A stretch of DNA of 64,000 nucleotides from UBA5951 sp012269555. Its GTDB lineage: Bacteria; Pseudomonadota; Alphaproteobacteria; Puniceispirillales; Puniceispirillaceae. The notes under the pieces were generated by a model. The model saw only the letters and a program-made list of their open reading frames with translations. It did not search any database and was not told the DNA's origin. The position numbers and the translations under genes are program-made. Below are positions 36,825 through 46,128 of this stretch, in pieces. Numbering within the stretch: the stretch's first letter is position 1; each line of letters starts with the position of its first letter. Location of the stretch: NCBI GenBank assembly GCA_038147755.1, contig JAYQTS010000014.1, forward strand, positions 62,001-126,000. Direction: 5' to 3'.

Positions 36825-37633
36825 GTTATATTACGTAATTTTTCTATAAGCTTATTTCTATCGTTAATATCAGCTATCATCTGTTCTGTGATTATAGGGC
36901 GCATCTGAATGTTAACGGGTCTATACATTCGTTTGCATATCTCCCGAAACATAAGCGAATACCCTAATGTTTGACTGCATTGAATAGCAAACTGAAAAAT
37001 AGGCGTATTCTGCCCTTCAATAAAGAATGGGAGAACTTGTGTTCCTGGTTGTGTTGCCAGTTTTGCTACAAATTTTTTCCAAATTGGGTCAACCGCTTTA
37101 TCTACAAATCGTTTTGCTCTAGAAATAGCTCCAGATGGAAATATAATTACAACCCCTCCATTCTGAAGTTCTTTTACAGCGAGACGTCTTGTTTCCAAAT
37201 TCGTTTGTAATGCCTGTTCTGTTTCATCAAAATCTATAGGCAAGATTTTGTCCATTACCGCTGGTGCTTGTCGAAGTATGCGATGTGTGATTAATTTATA
37301 ATCTTGTCGAACCTGTGATACTAAAGCACATAATGCAATTCCGTCTACCACCCCAAAAGGGTGGTTTGATATAATCAATAATGGGCCACTTTTAGGAATA
37401 GTCTGTGAAGTATGTTTTTTTAAATTTATTGTAATGCTAAGTCTGTCTAAAGCATCGCTCCAGAATAACTCATCTGGACGATTATCATCTAAGTAGTCAA
37501 GATATAAACGTTTTATCTTTGGCTGACCCGTAACGCGCTCTAGGTGTCGGATCACACCATTCTGAAATGGGTTCAATTCACCATTAGCAAAGGAAAATAT
37601 GGGTGGTTTTGGATTTTCTAAAGTTTGTTCCAT
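36773..37633 (-). CDS. Lysophospholipid acyltransferase-family protein (PlsC-like)
   Basis: 286 residues of the LPLAT superfamily. The acceptor/catalytic block is LLIISNHPFGVVDGIALCAL (a His-Asp motif), followed by ILPIDFDETEQALQTNLETR, GGVVIIFPSGAISR and VLPFFIEGQN, the usual blocks II-IV. The N-terminal part (about 1-75) has FSFANGELNPFQNGVIRHLE as in ornithine-lipid/hemolysin-type acyltransferases. It acylates a lipid precursor at the inner membrane. Convergent with thiamine pyrophosphokinase; ATG 37633. Which acceptor is used cannot be told. Confidence 0.8.
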   Translation of the reverse strand: MEQTLENPKPPIFSFANGELNPFQNGVIRHLERVTGQPKIKRLYLDYLDDNRPDELFWSDALDRLSITINLKKHTSQTIPKSGPLLIISNHPFGVVDGIALCALVSQVRQDYKLITHRILRQAPAVMDKILPIDFDETEQALQTNLETRRLAVKELQNGGVVIIFPSGAISRAKRFVDKAVDPIWKKFVAKLATQPGTQVLPFFIEGQNTPIFQFAIQCSQTLGYSLMFREICKRMYRPVNIQMRPIITEQMIADINDRNKLIEKLRNITYFGVDKPPINMNKLSK

Positions 37634-37721
37634 AATTAAATTTAGCCATTTACAGGTGAATTCTAATTTGTTGAAAAAATAGCATCAATTTTTAGCGTTT
37701 AAAATAGCAAAAATTGAAAGT

Positions 37722-37742
37722 TTAGTGAAGTTTTTTCACTAA
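37722..37742 (-). terminator. Hairpin downstream of the purine permease gene
   Basis: TTAGTGAA and TTCACTAA form a perfect eight-base stem with a five-base loop, about 30 bases after the stop of the purine permease on the minus strand. A T-rich stretch lies a few bases further. Terminator role inferred. Confidence 0.4.
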
Positions 37743-37773
37743 GTGGTATGTCTGACTCACGTTAAATTCCGTT

Positions 37774-39065
37774 TTAAGTTATACTTAAAATTAACCATAT
37801 CAAACCAAAAGTTGAAATAACCCACACTCCTGGTGTTAACTCTCTGAATTCTCCAGCTAAACTTTTCATCCCTACAAAAGCAAAAATCCAAAAGCTATTC
37901 CTGCTGCAATAGAAAATGTAAGTGGCATGACAAGTATAATAACGAGCACTGGTAATGTTTCACTTACATCATCCCAGTTTACATTTCTTAAACTGCTGAG
38001 AAAAGTGGCAGCCACAAATATTAACGCAGGCGCAGTCGCAAAGCTTGGTATTGAAGCAAACAAGGGTTCAAAAAAAAGACAGGATAAAAACAATATACCA
38101 ACGGTAATAGATGTAAGCCCTGTTCTGCCCCCAGCCTTTAGTCCAGCCGCACTTTCTAAATAAGTTGTCATATTTGAAGTTCCTAATAGACTTCCAAATA
38201 TACTGGCAGATGTATCTGATAAAACCGCCTTATCTAAATTGACTATTGTGCCATCTGTTTTTCGCAATTTAGCGGGTTCTGCAATAGCGGTGAGTGTCCC
38301 TGTTGTGTCAAAAAAATCGACAAAGAACATTGCGAATACAACAGATAAAAAACTAAACGAAACTATTTGTGAAAAATCAAGTGAGAAGGTAGCACTTGCT
38401 AAAGGAGGTTTGCTAATCACACCTTCGATTTCTGCTATACCTATTGACCAACCTATCACACTTATTGTGATTATGGACAATAATATGGCTCCCATTAGTC
38501 CTCGATAACTTAGGCCTGCCATCACTATTAATCCCAAGAAAGATAGCAATACCGGGAGTTCTGTGAAATCACCTATTCCGATTAAAGTATCTGGGTTTTC
38601 AATAATGATGCCAGCGCTTGTTAGGCCTATCATCGCAAGAAACATACCTATCCCAGCTGTGATACCGGCTTGGAGTGGTTTTGGGATTGAAAGAATTAGC
38701 CAGCTTCGAGCCCTTGATAAGGAAAATAAAAAAAATAAAACTGAAGAAGTAAATACTGCTGCAAGGGCTTGCTGCCAGCTAAACCCATACCCTAAAACTA
38801 CAACATAAGCAAAATAAGCATTAAGCCCCATTCCTGGGGCAATAGCCACTGGCCAACCAGCCCAAATCCCAATCATAAAGCATCCCAAAGCAGATGCGAT
38901 AATAGTAGCAACAAAACCAGCAGCAAAATCTATCCCAGCATCCGATAGAATTGCCGGATTAACAGCAATAATGAAAGAAAGTGTAAAAAATGTGCTTATT
39001 CCCGCAATAATCTCGGTTTTGAAATTAGTATTTCTTTCTTCAAGCTTAAAAATTTTATTTAACAT
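37774..39065 (-). CDS. AzgA/PbuG-type purine permease, NCS2 family (one frameshift)
   Basis: About 430 residues, 12-14 hydrophobic segments. The AzgA-type signature is complete: TEIIAGISTFFTLSFIIAVN, NPAILSDAGIDFAAGFVATI, MGLNAYFAYVVVLGYGFSWQ, FVDFFDTTGTLTAIAEPAKL and LGTSNMTTYLESAAGLKAGG. It is a proton-linked hypoxanthine/guanine/adenine importer. The start MLNKIFKLEERNT at 39065 matches relatives; the frame is open 129 bases further up without support. One base is missing in the A run at 37882-37886; beyond it GFFAFVGMKSLAGEFRELTP leads to a stop at 37774-37776. Divergent from bioY. Confidence 0.87.
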
Positions 39066-39197
39066 ATATTCAAGACTTTCAAAGATTGTTTCAAAAATAG
39101 ATGTAACAAATCTACGACAAATTAAATTGACCTTATTTGAGACACTTTCTAAAATTAAGATGTGCTTAACAGTTTTTTGAAAGAAAGGGAACAAAGC

Positions 39198-39800
39198 ATG
39201 CAGATTTTGGGTTACTCTACGCCATTATTTCCAACAGTTATAGCCAATTATTCTTCTGGAGAAGTTAATTTTAAAAGAAGGTTATTAGCATATTTTGTCC
39301 TTGCAATAATAGGCTCGTTCTTGCTTACAATTTCTGCGAAAGTTCAAATACCTTTTTACCCAGTGCCAATGACAATGCAGACTCTAGTTGTACTCTTAAT
39401 TGGAATGACTTATGGTCCTTATTTAGCTGCTGTAACAATTTCTCTATATATAATTCAGGGAGTATTGGGTTTTCCAGTATTTGCCGGTGGCGGGGGAATA
39501 ACGTATATTATCGGGCCAACGGGTGGTTATATTATAGGATTTTTAATTTCAGCAACCTTTCTCGGTTTATTGGCAAGCAGAGGGTGGGGGAAAACATGGA
39601 AGACAACTGCAATCAGCATGATAGCAGGTGTTTTTATAATTTTTCTGAGTGGTATAACTTGGCTTTCAACTTATATCGGCTTTGAAGCTGCTATTCTCAA
39701 AGGTTTTATTCCATTTATTTATGCCGATTGTTTGAAAATTATTATTGCAAGCTTTGCCATGCCAACAGCTTGGTCATTTGTAGATAAAATATTGAAATAA
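39198..39800 (+). CDS. bioY: Biotin transporter BioY
   Basis: About 200 residues, S-component of an ECF-type biotin importer with six membrane segments. Typical features: QIPFYPVPMTMQTLVVLLIG near the N-terminus, YIIQGVLGFPVFAGGGGITY and the GPTGGYIIGF motif, and FIYADCLKIIIA near the C-terminus. In many alphaproteobacteria BioY works alone or with shared BioMN, which are not seen here. ATG 39198 with GAAAGGGA upstream is preferred to the longer frame. The N-terminal 35 residues before the first helix include TPLFPTVIANYSSGEV, as in alpha homologues. Confidence 0.88.
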   Translation: MQILGYSTPLFPTVIANYSSGEVNFKRRLLAYFVLAIIGSFLLTISAKVQIPFYPVPMTMQTLVVLLIGMTYGPYLAAVTISLYIIQGVLGFPVFAGGGGITYIIGPTGGYIIGFLISATFLGLLASRGWGKTWKTTAISMIAGVFIIFLSGITWLSTYIGFEAAILKGFIPFIYADCLKIIIASFAMPTAWSFVDKILK

Positions 39801-39896
39801 GCTACCTCTAATTTATATGAAAAATTTTTTATTTCGCAAAACTTATTTTTTCTAAATTTGAAATAATTAATTTAATATCCAAGTAGACTATTTTCT

Positions 39897-40181
39897 TTAT
39901 TTTATATTATCATTTAAAGGATCTAACCAAAGTCTGTTTAGTTCCTGACCAGCAACTTCTATATCATCGGTAGCGTCAAGAGCATCTAAAATTTCCACTT
40001 CACCGCTTGATTCTATTAATGTCATTAATTTATCTTCTGGATTTTCATCGTCACTATGAAGCACAGATACCGCTATTATAGCAGCAATCGTTGTAACTGA
40101 AACATTTTTCTGATTTGCTTTGCGAGGAGAAAACGGGATTATATTGCTTATCTTAATCGTATTCCTATCTGGATTTTGCAC
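39897..40181 (-). CDS. Hypothetical protein, 94 residues
   Basis: GTG start at 40181 with a strong GGGAGA Shine-Dalgarno six bases upstream, which is the main reason to accept it. The basic N-terminal 25 residues are followed by a short hydrophobic stretch (SVTTIAAIIAVSVLH, about 28-42) and then a strongly acidic C-terminal half rich in Asp, Glu and Leu. I recognise no family. It lies convergent to bioY and about 220 bases upstream (in transcription terms, downstream) of the repeat-protein gene, both on the minus strand. May be a small anchored or regulatory protein; real-gene status fairly likely, function unknown. Confidence 0.45.
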   Translation of the reverse strand: MQNPDRNTIKISNIIPFSPRKANQKNVSVTTIAAIIAVSVLHSDDENPEDKLMTLIESSGEVEILDALDATDDIEVAGQELNRLWLDPLNDNIK

Positions 40182-40290
40182 AAAAGGTCTCCCTATATTT
40201 TAAAAGTTTTTTGAGAAAACAAAAAGCATTAATGCAGCTTTGAAAAGTTTCGGGGAAAAACTACAGGTTGTATCAGCAATTAGTTCATTC

Positions 40291-40306
40291 ATACTATACA
40301 TAGTAT
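40291..40306. repeat. Short inverted repeat upstream of the GTG-start gene
   Basis: ATACTA-TACA-TAGTAT lies about 110 bases upstream of the start at 40181. Its minus strand contains TATACT/TATAGT-like hexamers, so it may include a promoter -10 element or an operator. Weak evidence. Confidence 0.3.
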
Positions 40307-40397
40307 AATCATAAGAATAGGTGTTGCCGAAGACAATAGTTTATTAGATAAATAATTGTATTTTTCAAAAATTTAATTATATATTCGTCTTTGAATG

Positions 40398-41618
40398 TTA
40401 GCCGCCAACACTTCTAATTAAAAGTGTACCAACTGGTTTATCGTTTACGTTCCGAACTGGTTCAGTTACAGCGCTTATTACTTTTGTTTCCACTCCAAAA
40501 TTATCTACGATATTTGCGCTAATTCTTATTTTCATTCCAACGAGCGCCTGCCCTAGCAAAATTGTGGGTGAATTAGCTGGTAGGTTTATTGAGTCCCAAG
40601 TTCGGCCGTCTGTAGAAGCTTCCCATCTGAATGCGGTGCTTGCTATACCATCATAATCTGCGAGACTACTCAAACTGGCTACTAACTCATTGTTTTCGAT
40701 AGCTTGACCACGAATTACAATTTCTCCGGTTAGTGGATTGTCTACATTTGCAACCAATTCGGTTGGTTCTGTATATAGTGTTTCAGATGTTCCAAAGCCG
40801 TCGATATAATTTATCACCGCTCTGTAACTGTATCCGACATCGGTTTGATTGAGGCTTACAGCGGAATTTGATTTATCTGGTAGTCTTTGCCAATTTGCTT
40901 TCGTTGTTGAACGCTCCCAATCAATGTTTATTGCACCTAGTCCATCCTCGTCTGTGATTCGGCTTAAATCAACACTTAATGTTTTGTTTTCACGTGCTTC
41001 CCCAACTATTACAGGAGCTCCGACGGGATTATCATTAACATTTTTAACAGCAGAAGAGCTTGGGCTAATTATAACTTCAGAATTTCCCTGCCCATCCACA
41101 TAAGATACTTGAACGCGCAAATATTTGTTTACATGTTGGTCTCTTGGAGTAAATGTGGGTGTTATTGCACCCGGAACAATACGCCACTCATCTCCGTTTT
41201 CAGAAATTTGCCATTGTATTTGTGTGTTTCCAATACCATCACCATCCTGAATATTAGAAGTATCAATAACAAGCTGTTCGTCTTCGATGGCATCAAAACC
41301 AGTTCCTCTACTCGATTGTACACTCTCAGAGGATGCTGTTTCACTGTTTTGTTTAAATGCATCGCTAGTTGTTATAGCTTCAGATTTTGTTATAACTCCG
41401 GAACCTTTGCCAGCATCGTTAGATTTATTTCCACTGCCTGAGCTTTGGGTGTCTTTCTTATTTGAAGCATCCTTTGCATTGGATGAATTAGTGTCAGAGC
41501 TTGACTCAGCTAATTCAGCTGCGAGAGTGTCAAATTCCGATCCATCCCCTCCAGCAAAAGCGACTTGACAAGACAATGAGATTGATGTCACCAAAAGTAA
41601 TCCGTATTTATTGAACAT
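40398..41618 (-). CDS. Secreted repeat protein with Ig-/cadherin-like domains
   Basis: About 406 residues. ATG 41618 follows AGGAG and begins a Sec signal peptide ending SCQVAFAGG (cleavage near residue 22). Residues about 30-105 are a Ser/Lys/Asp/Gly low-complexity linker, then come about three 90-100-residue repeats of the type seen in large bacterial adhesins and RTX-like surface proteins: a DxDGxG calcium-like loop (TSNIQDGDGIG, SRITDEDGLG, SSLADYDGI), W at the core, DVGYSYRAVINYIDGFG and a VNDxPxG linker. A fourth unit starts (NVNDKPVGTLLI) and stops after about 10 residues. Either a short exported form or the stump of a longer adhesin. Repeat function: adhesion or matrix, inferred. Confidence 0.7.
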   Translation of the reverse strand: MFNKYGLLLVTSISLSCQVAFAGGDGSEFDTLAAELAESSSDTNSSNAKDASNKKDTQSSGSGNKSNDAGKGSGVITKSEAITTSDAFKQNSETASSESVQSSRGTGFDAIEDEQLVIDTSNIQDGDGIGNTQIQWQISENGDEWRIVPGAITPTFTPRDQHVNKYLRVQVSYVDGQGNSEVIISPSSSAVKNVNDNPVGAPVIVGEARENKTLSVDLSRITDEDGLGAINIDWERSTTKANWQRLPDKSNSAVSLNQTDVGYSYRAVINYIDGFGTSETLYTEPTELVANVDNPLTGEIVIRGQAIENNELVASLSSLADYDGIASTAFRWEASTDGRTWDSINLPANSPTILLGQALVGMKIRISANIVDNFGVETKVISAVTEPVRNVNDKPVGTLLIRSVGG

Positions 41619-41966
41619 AAACCTGCTCCTATAAACGTACTGCAAGTAATTCTGCGTTTTTACGTAATAATGTCCATAATAAATTATAATGTTCCGATAA
41701 TCTGACTTATTTTGATAAAAAAATCAATAAGAGACCTTATTCTATACCTATTTTGTGTGTCATGTTGATAGTAATACAATAAAAAATAAAAAGCTGTTAA
41801 TTAAAATTTCTTCAAAATATGCTATAGTTTTAGCTTTTTAAAACATAAATTCTAAAAAAATATATAGTAAAACTGTATAAATACCTTTTATGATATTTTT
41901 GCAGAATAGATTTAGTTTTTTGAGTTTTTGCTTAATGAGTCAATTTTATGAAAAAGTAAAACTTCA
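41619..41966. other. Divergent AT-rich intergenic region with a long-range inverted repeat
   Basis: Region between the repeat-protein gene and the PSD-like gene. No coding sequence is convincing. It contains TAAAAAGCT at 41787-41795 and its exact complement AGCTTTTTA at 41832-41840, which could pair across a 36-base loop. Promoters of both flanking genes must lie here; I could not single out one. Confidence 0.45.
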
Positions 41967-42614
41967 ATGGGTGTAATAAATAGAGTAAAAATCATTAAGC
42001 CTCATGCTTCAGGGTGGCCTTTCATAGCTATCATTGCGCTATCAGGGTTTATAATAGGAACGGTATTTGGTATTCCTTTTATTTTTTCCATTTGCTTTGC
42101 TTTGGTCGCAATCTATCTTTTCCGTATTCAACTATCTACAATATCTTTAGACCAGAATGCCATCGTAGCGCCGCTAAATGGTACTATAACTCATGCTGAG
42201 ACAAATAATTTGCCTTATGAATTGGTTCCGTTTTACCTGCCATATAAGAATATTGGGATTCGGTCTAGACTTTTATCAGCAGCTAGTTTGCACGCACCGG
42301 CATCCATTAAGATAATTCAAAAACAAAAAATAGAAGACACAAACCGACGTTCAATTTTAATTAAAGCCTTAATATTAGACTCGATTGAAAATAATAATTC
42401 AGGCGAGATAATCATGATTTTTAGTTCGTCAATGTCTTTTTTGTATCCAGAATGTAGTGTTGAAGTCCAGGATACCTTATCCAAGGGACAGAATTTTGGG
42501 TTTCTTCCGTTTGGTGGAAAATTAGATTTGTTAGTTTCTGATAACTTCTCGACTTCAAGAGTTGTGAATCAAACATGTATTTCGGGGGAGACAATTTTAG
42601 CAGTTTTGGATTGA
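41967..42614 (+). CDS. Phosphatidylserine decarboxylase-like protein lacking catalytic residues
   Basis: 215 residues, colinear with the short bacterial phosphatidylserine decarboxylases: N-terminal IKPHASGWPFIAIIAL, two membrane segments (about 17-50), then the core. The catalytic positions are replaced. PADG becomes APLNGT, the His-containing HVNR segment becomes SAASLHAPAS, and the pyruvoyl-forming FGS(R) is FLPFGGKLDL, so the Ser used for self-cleavage is Gly. The ending CISGETILAVL is typical of the family. It therefore should not form the pyruvoyl enzyme and probably is a pseudoenzyme or has another role. No pssA is next to it; the FMN enzyme follows 110 bases downstream. Confidence 0.7.
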   Translation: MGVINRVKIIKPHASGWPFIAIIALSGFIIGTVFGIPFIFSICFALVAIYLFRIQLSTISLDQNAIVAPLNGTITHAETNNLPYELVPFYLPYKNIGIRSRLLSAASLHAPASIKIIQKQKIEDTNRRSILIKALILDSIENNNSGEIIMIFSSSMSFLYPECSVEVQDTLSKGQNFGFLPFGGKLDLLVSDNFSTSRVVNQTCISGETILAVLD

Positions 42615-42724
42615 TTTTTCGTCTTAAAACAAAATATGGGTTTTATATGAAATTAGACAGATAAATCGTTTTAAAAAAGATTTAAAGTTTAGGGAAAGAA
42701 AGAAAAGTTTTTGGTGGGTAGATA

Positions 42725-44330
42725 ATGAGATTAATTCCGTTTTTATTTGTAATTTGCGCGTTACCTTTATGCGTAATACTTTTTGGTTAAATCCAGAATA
42801 CGCTCTATTAGTTTGGGCAAATATATTGTTAATACCTTTTTCTTTCTTGGAATTTTTGACTTCTATCAAAAAAAATCTCCTGTCCTTAGAAATTATCCCA
42901 TAATAGGAAGACTGCGTTTTTTACTTCAAGAGATTCGTCCCCAAATTCGTCAGTATTTTATAGAAGCAGAGGATGAAGAAGTACCTTATTCGCGACAACA
43001 GCACTCTATGGTGACCGAACGAAGTAAAGCCAAAGATGGAACACTTCCATTTGGAACACTTCAAGGTGTATATGATATTGAACACGTTTGGATAAATCAT
43101 TCTTTAACTCCAATGACAATTGAAAACAACGATTTTAGGATACATGTAGGTGGGGAAAAAAGCGGATATAAAATATCTATTATTAATATTTCTGGGACTA
43201 GTTTTGGAGCTGTTTCAGCTCAGGTAATAGAGAGTTTCAATAAAGGTGCTTCTATAGGTGGTTTTGCTCACAATACTGGTGAAGGTGGAATTACTCCATA
43301 TCACCGAAAACACAATGGTGATCTAATTTGGCAGATTGGTACAGGATATTTCGGGTGTCGCAATCATAATGGTGAATTTGATTCTCAAAAATTCTCAGAG
43401 AAAGCCTCTTTGGATCAAGTTAAAATGATAGAAATTAAACTTAGCCAAGGAGCAAAGCCAGGCTCTGGAGGTGTTTTGTTAGCACCAAAAGTAACTTCTG
43501 AAATAGCGGCAATAAGAGGGGTGCAGGCGGGTGTTAACTGTATATCACCCCCAAAGCATAGCGCATTTTACACACCAGAGAGTTTACTTAGGTTCATAGA
43601 GGAGTTAAGAAGTCTAAGCGGCGGCAAACCTATAGGCTTTAAGCTAGCTATTGGACACCCTTGGGAATTTTTAGCTATTGTAAAAGCAATGGTGGAAACA
43701 GGTATTACGCCAGATTTTATAACCGTAGATGGGGCAGAAGGGGGTACTGGCGCTGCCCCAGCTGAGTTCAGTGATAGAGTTGGAAGCCCGCTTAGGGATG
43801 CGGTTGTTTATGTAGATAATGCATTACGGGCAGCTAGTTTGCGGGATCAAATTAAAATTGGAGCGTCAGGCAAGATAGTATCAGCATTTGATATAGCTAG
43901 AATTTGTGCTTTGGGGGCAGATTGGGTAAATATGGCTCGTCCATTTATGTTTGCTACAGGTTGTATCCAAGCTAGAACCTGCCACAATGGGAATTGTCCA
44001 ACAGGAATTGCCACAATGGACTCAAATCGAAGCCGTGCGATAGATGTTGAAACAAAAGCCTTGGCCATTTCGCAGTTTCAGAAAACATCTCGCCAAGCAC
44101 TAGCAAAATTAATTGGTGCAGCAGGACTTCAAAATCCTAACGAATTAACAAGAAGGCATCTTGTGCACCGTGTCAGTCAGACTGAAATTATGTTAGCTTC
44201 TCAAATTTATCCAGATGCAGAACAGGGTGTTGTATTTTCAAAATCCAAATGTGATGATCCTAGAATAGCTCGGTATTGGGCTAAAGTAAGTAAAGATAGT
44301 TTTCAGCCAAAGGTTCTGGAAGGCGTCTAG
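42725..44330 (+). CDS. FMN-binding glutamate synthase-family protein (two frameshifts)
   Basis: About 535 residues after repair. An N-terminal membrane anchor (MRLIPFLFVICALPLCVILF, WLNPEYALLVWANILLIPF) precedes a glutamate-synthase-like alpha/beta barrel: SPVLRNYPIIGRLRFLLQEI, NISGTSFGAVSAQVIESFNK, HNTGEGGITPYHRKHNGDLI, LSQGAKPGSGGVLLAPKVT, DGAEGGTGAAPAEFSD and the Fe-S Cys cluster ARTCHNGNCPTGIAT. Single Ts are missing at 42780-42784 and 42837-42841, so the start ATG 42725 belongs to the same gene. The family oxidises an unknown substrate and is widespread in bacteria as a stand-alone membrane protein. Not a classical GltB: there is no amidotransferase domain. Confidence 0.82.
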
Positions 44331-44424
44331 ATATATACGAAAATGAATTCGTTGCTTTGTTAAATTTAATTGGAGAATTCAGTGCGTGTTAATTTTTTAA
44401 AGATAGGAATAAAAAGGAGAGAAA

Positions 44425-45237
44425 ATGACCGGAGGAAGACTGACGGTAGCTGATTTTCAATCTATTTCGAAGAAAAGAAAAATTGTAAGTTTGACAGCTT
44501 ATACGGCCCCAGTTGCCGCTGCTTTAGACCCGTATTGTGATCTGTTGTTGGTAGGAGATTCAGTGGCCATGGTTTTGTATGGGATGCAAGGCACTCAGGG
44601 CGCAAATATTGAGATGATGGTTCGTCACGGAAAGGCAGTTGTTTCACATTCTAGTAACGCTATGGTTGTGGTTGATTTGCCATATGGTACCTACGAGCAT
44701 AGCGAAGAACTCGCCGTTAAGTCAGCAAAAGAAATTATCAAGAAAACGGGAGCGTGTGGGGTTAAATTAGAAGGTGGAATGGCTATTGAGTCTCAAATAA
44801 AATCAATCACCTCTGCTGGCATCCCAGTATTAGGGCATATAGGGTTACTCCCACAAAAATTTAGCAATACTTCCGAATTTCTAATAACAGGCAGAGATGA
44901 AATTGAGACGGACCAATTACAAAAAGATTTAGAAGCTGTAACAACGGCTGGTGCGTTTGGAGTTGTATTGGAGGGTATAATTGAGCCTGTTGCTCGTCAA
45001 CTTTCAATCAACGCACGTATACCATTGATTGGCATAGGCGCTTCCGTGAGTTGTCATGGGCAGATTTTGGTTACAGATGATTTAATTGGACTGTATGCTG
45101 ATTTTACACCAAAATTTGTTAAGAAATATGCGAACGTTCAAGATATAATTCAAAAAGCAGCTCAAGCTTATTCAGCAGATGTTATTTCACAGAAATTTCC
45201 TGACAAATCACATTGCTTTTGGCCAGACAAAGAATGA
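44425..45237 (+). CDS. panB: 3-methyl-2-oxobutanoate hydroxymethyltransferase PanB
   Basis: 270 residues. First dedicated step of pantothenate synthesis: adds a hydroxymethyl group from methylene-THF to 2-oxoisovalerate. Signatures are MLTAYTAP-like SLTAYTAPVAAALD, LLLVGDSVAMVLYG (metal site), VVVDLPYGTYEHSEELAVKS, GVKLEGGMAIESQIK, PVLGHIGLLPQKF and PLIGIGASVSCHGQILVTDD. An AGGAGAG site precedes ATG 44425. The stop TGA overlaps the panC start (ATGA), a tight operon. Confidence 0.92.
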   Translation: MTGGRLTVADFQSISKKRKIVSLTAYTAPVAAALDPYCDLLLVGDSVAMVLYGMQGTQGANIEMMVRHGKAVVSHSSNAMVVVDLPYGTYEHSEELAVKSAKEIIKKTGACGVKLEGGMAIESQIKSITSAGIPVLGHIGLLPQKFSNTSEFLITGRDEIETDQLQKDLEAVTTAGAFGVVLEGIIEPVARQLSINARIPLIGIGASVSCHGQILVTDDLIGLYADFTPKFVKKYANVQDIIQKAAQAYSADVISQKFPDKSHCFWPDKE

Positions 45238-46114
45238 TAAAGTTTGTAAATGAACTCGCCCATTTAAGAGTTCAAATTTCTGGTTGGAAACGAAATGGAT
45301 ATATAGTTGGTCTTGTCCCAACAATGGGTAGTCTGCATAATGGGCATTTGTCTCTCATATCAATCGCAAGAGAACATTGTGATAAGGTTGTGACTTCTAT
45401 TTACGTTAATCCAAAGCAGTTTTCTGAGAATGAGGATTTTCGCAGGTATCCACGGGATGTAAATGCAGATTTAGAAAAATTATCTTCATCAAATGCATGT
45501 GATTTGGTTTATCAACCTAACAATATGTATCATAAAAAACATAAAACTGAAATAGTTCCAAACGGTGTTGCGCTTAATCTTGAAACAGAAACCAGACCAC
45601 ATTTTTTTGGCGGCGTTTCTACAATAGTTTTAAAACTTTTTAACCAGATACAACCAGATATAGCTATATTTGGTGAAAAGACTACCAACAGCTATTAGTT
45701 GTGAAACAGTTAATGCGCGACTTAGACCTACCTATTCAGATTGTTGCTGGAAAAATCTTTAGAGAAAAGGATGGACTAGCAATGTCTTCACGAAATGCGT
45801 ATTTGTCTGAAAATGAGCGTAAACTTGCTACGAATATTTATCGAATATTGAAGCTTACAAGGAAAAAGATCCAATTAGGATCTGACGTTTCTAAAGTTAT
45901 TAAAAATGGGATTTCAGAGCTAGAGAGCATTGGAATTGATCAAATCGAATATTTTAGCCTTAGAGACCCGGACAATCTTGAACGCCTAACCCAGTTCAAT
46001 AAAGACTCAAGATTATTGATTGCACTCTATGTAGGAACAACTCGGCTTATTGATAACATCTCTGTTCCGTTCATAAAAAACGGTCAAACAGATATAGAAA
46101 ATCAGCAAGCTTAG
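45234..46114 (+). CDS. panC: Pantothenate synthetase PanC (one frameshift)
   Basis: About 294 residues after repair; ligates pantoate and beta-alanine using ATP. The HIGH-like motif is TMGSLHNGHLSLISIAREHC; YVNPKQFSENEDFRRYPRD, NLETETRPHFFGGVSTIVLK and the KMSK-like region SSRNAYLSENER follow. In between, FGEKDYQQLLVVKQLMRDLD is broken because one A is missing at 45676-45679. ATG 45234 overlaps the panB stop. panC is needed for CoA unless pantothenate is imported, so the break is most likely a sequencing error. CoA supply fits the many CoA-dependent pathways nearby. Confidence 0.88.
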
Positions 46115-46128
46115 ACAAAGGGGATTCT

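Noticed and set aside
44368..44424. Possible riboswitch before panB
   Set aside because: The leader is too short and shows no recognisable conserved motif.
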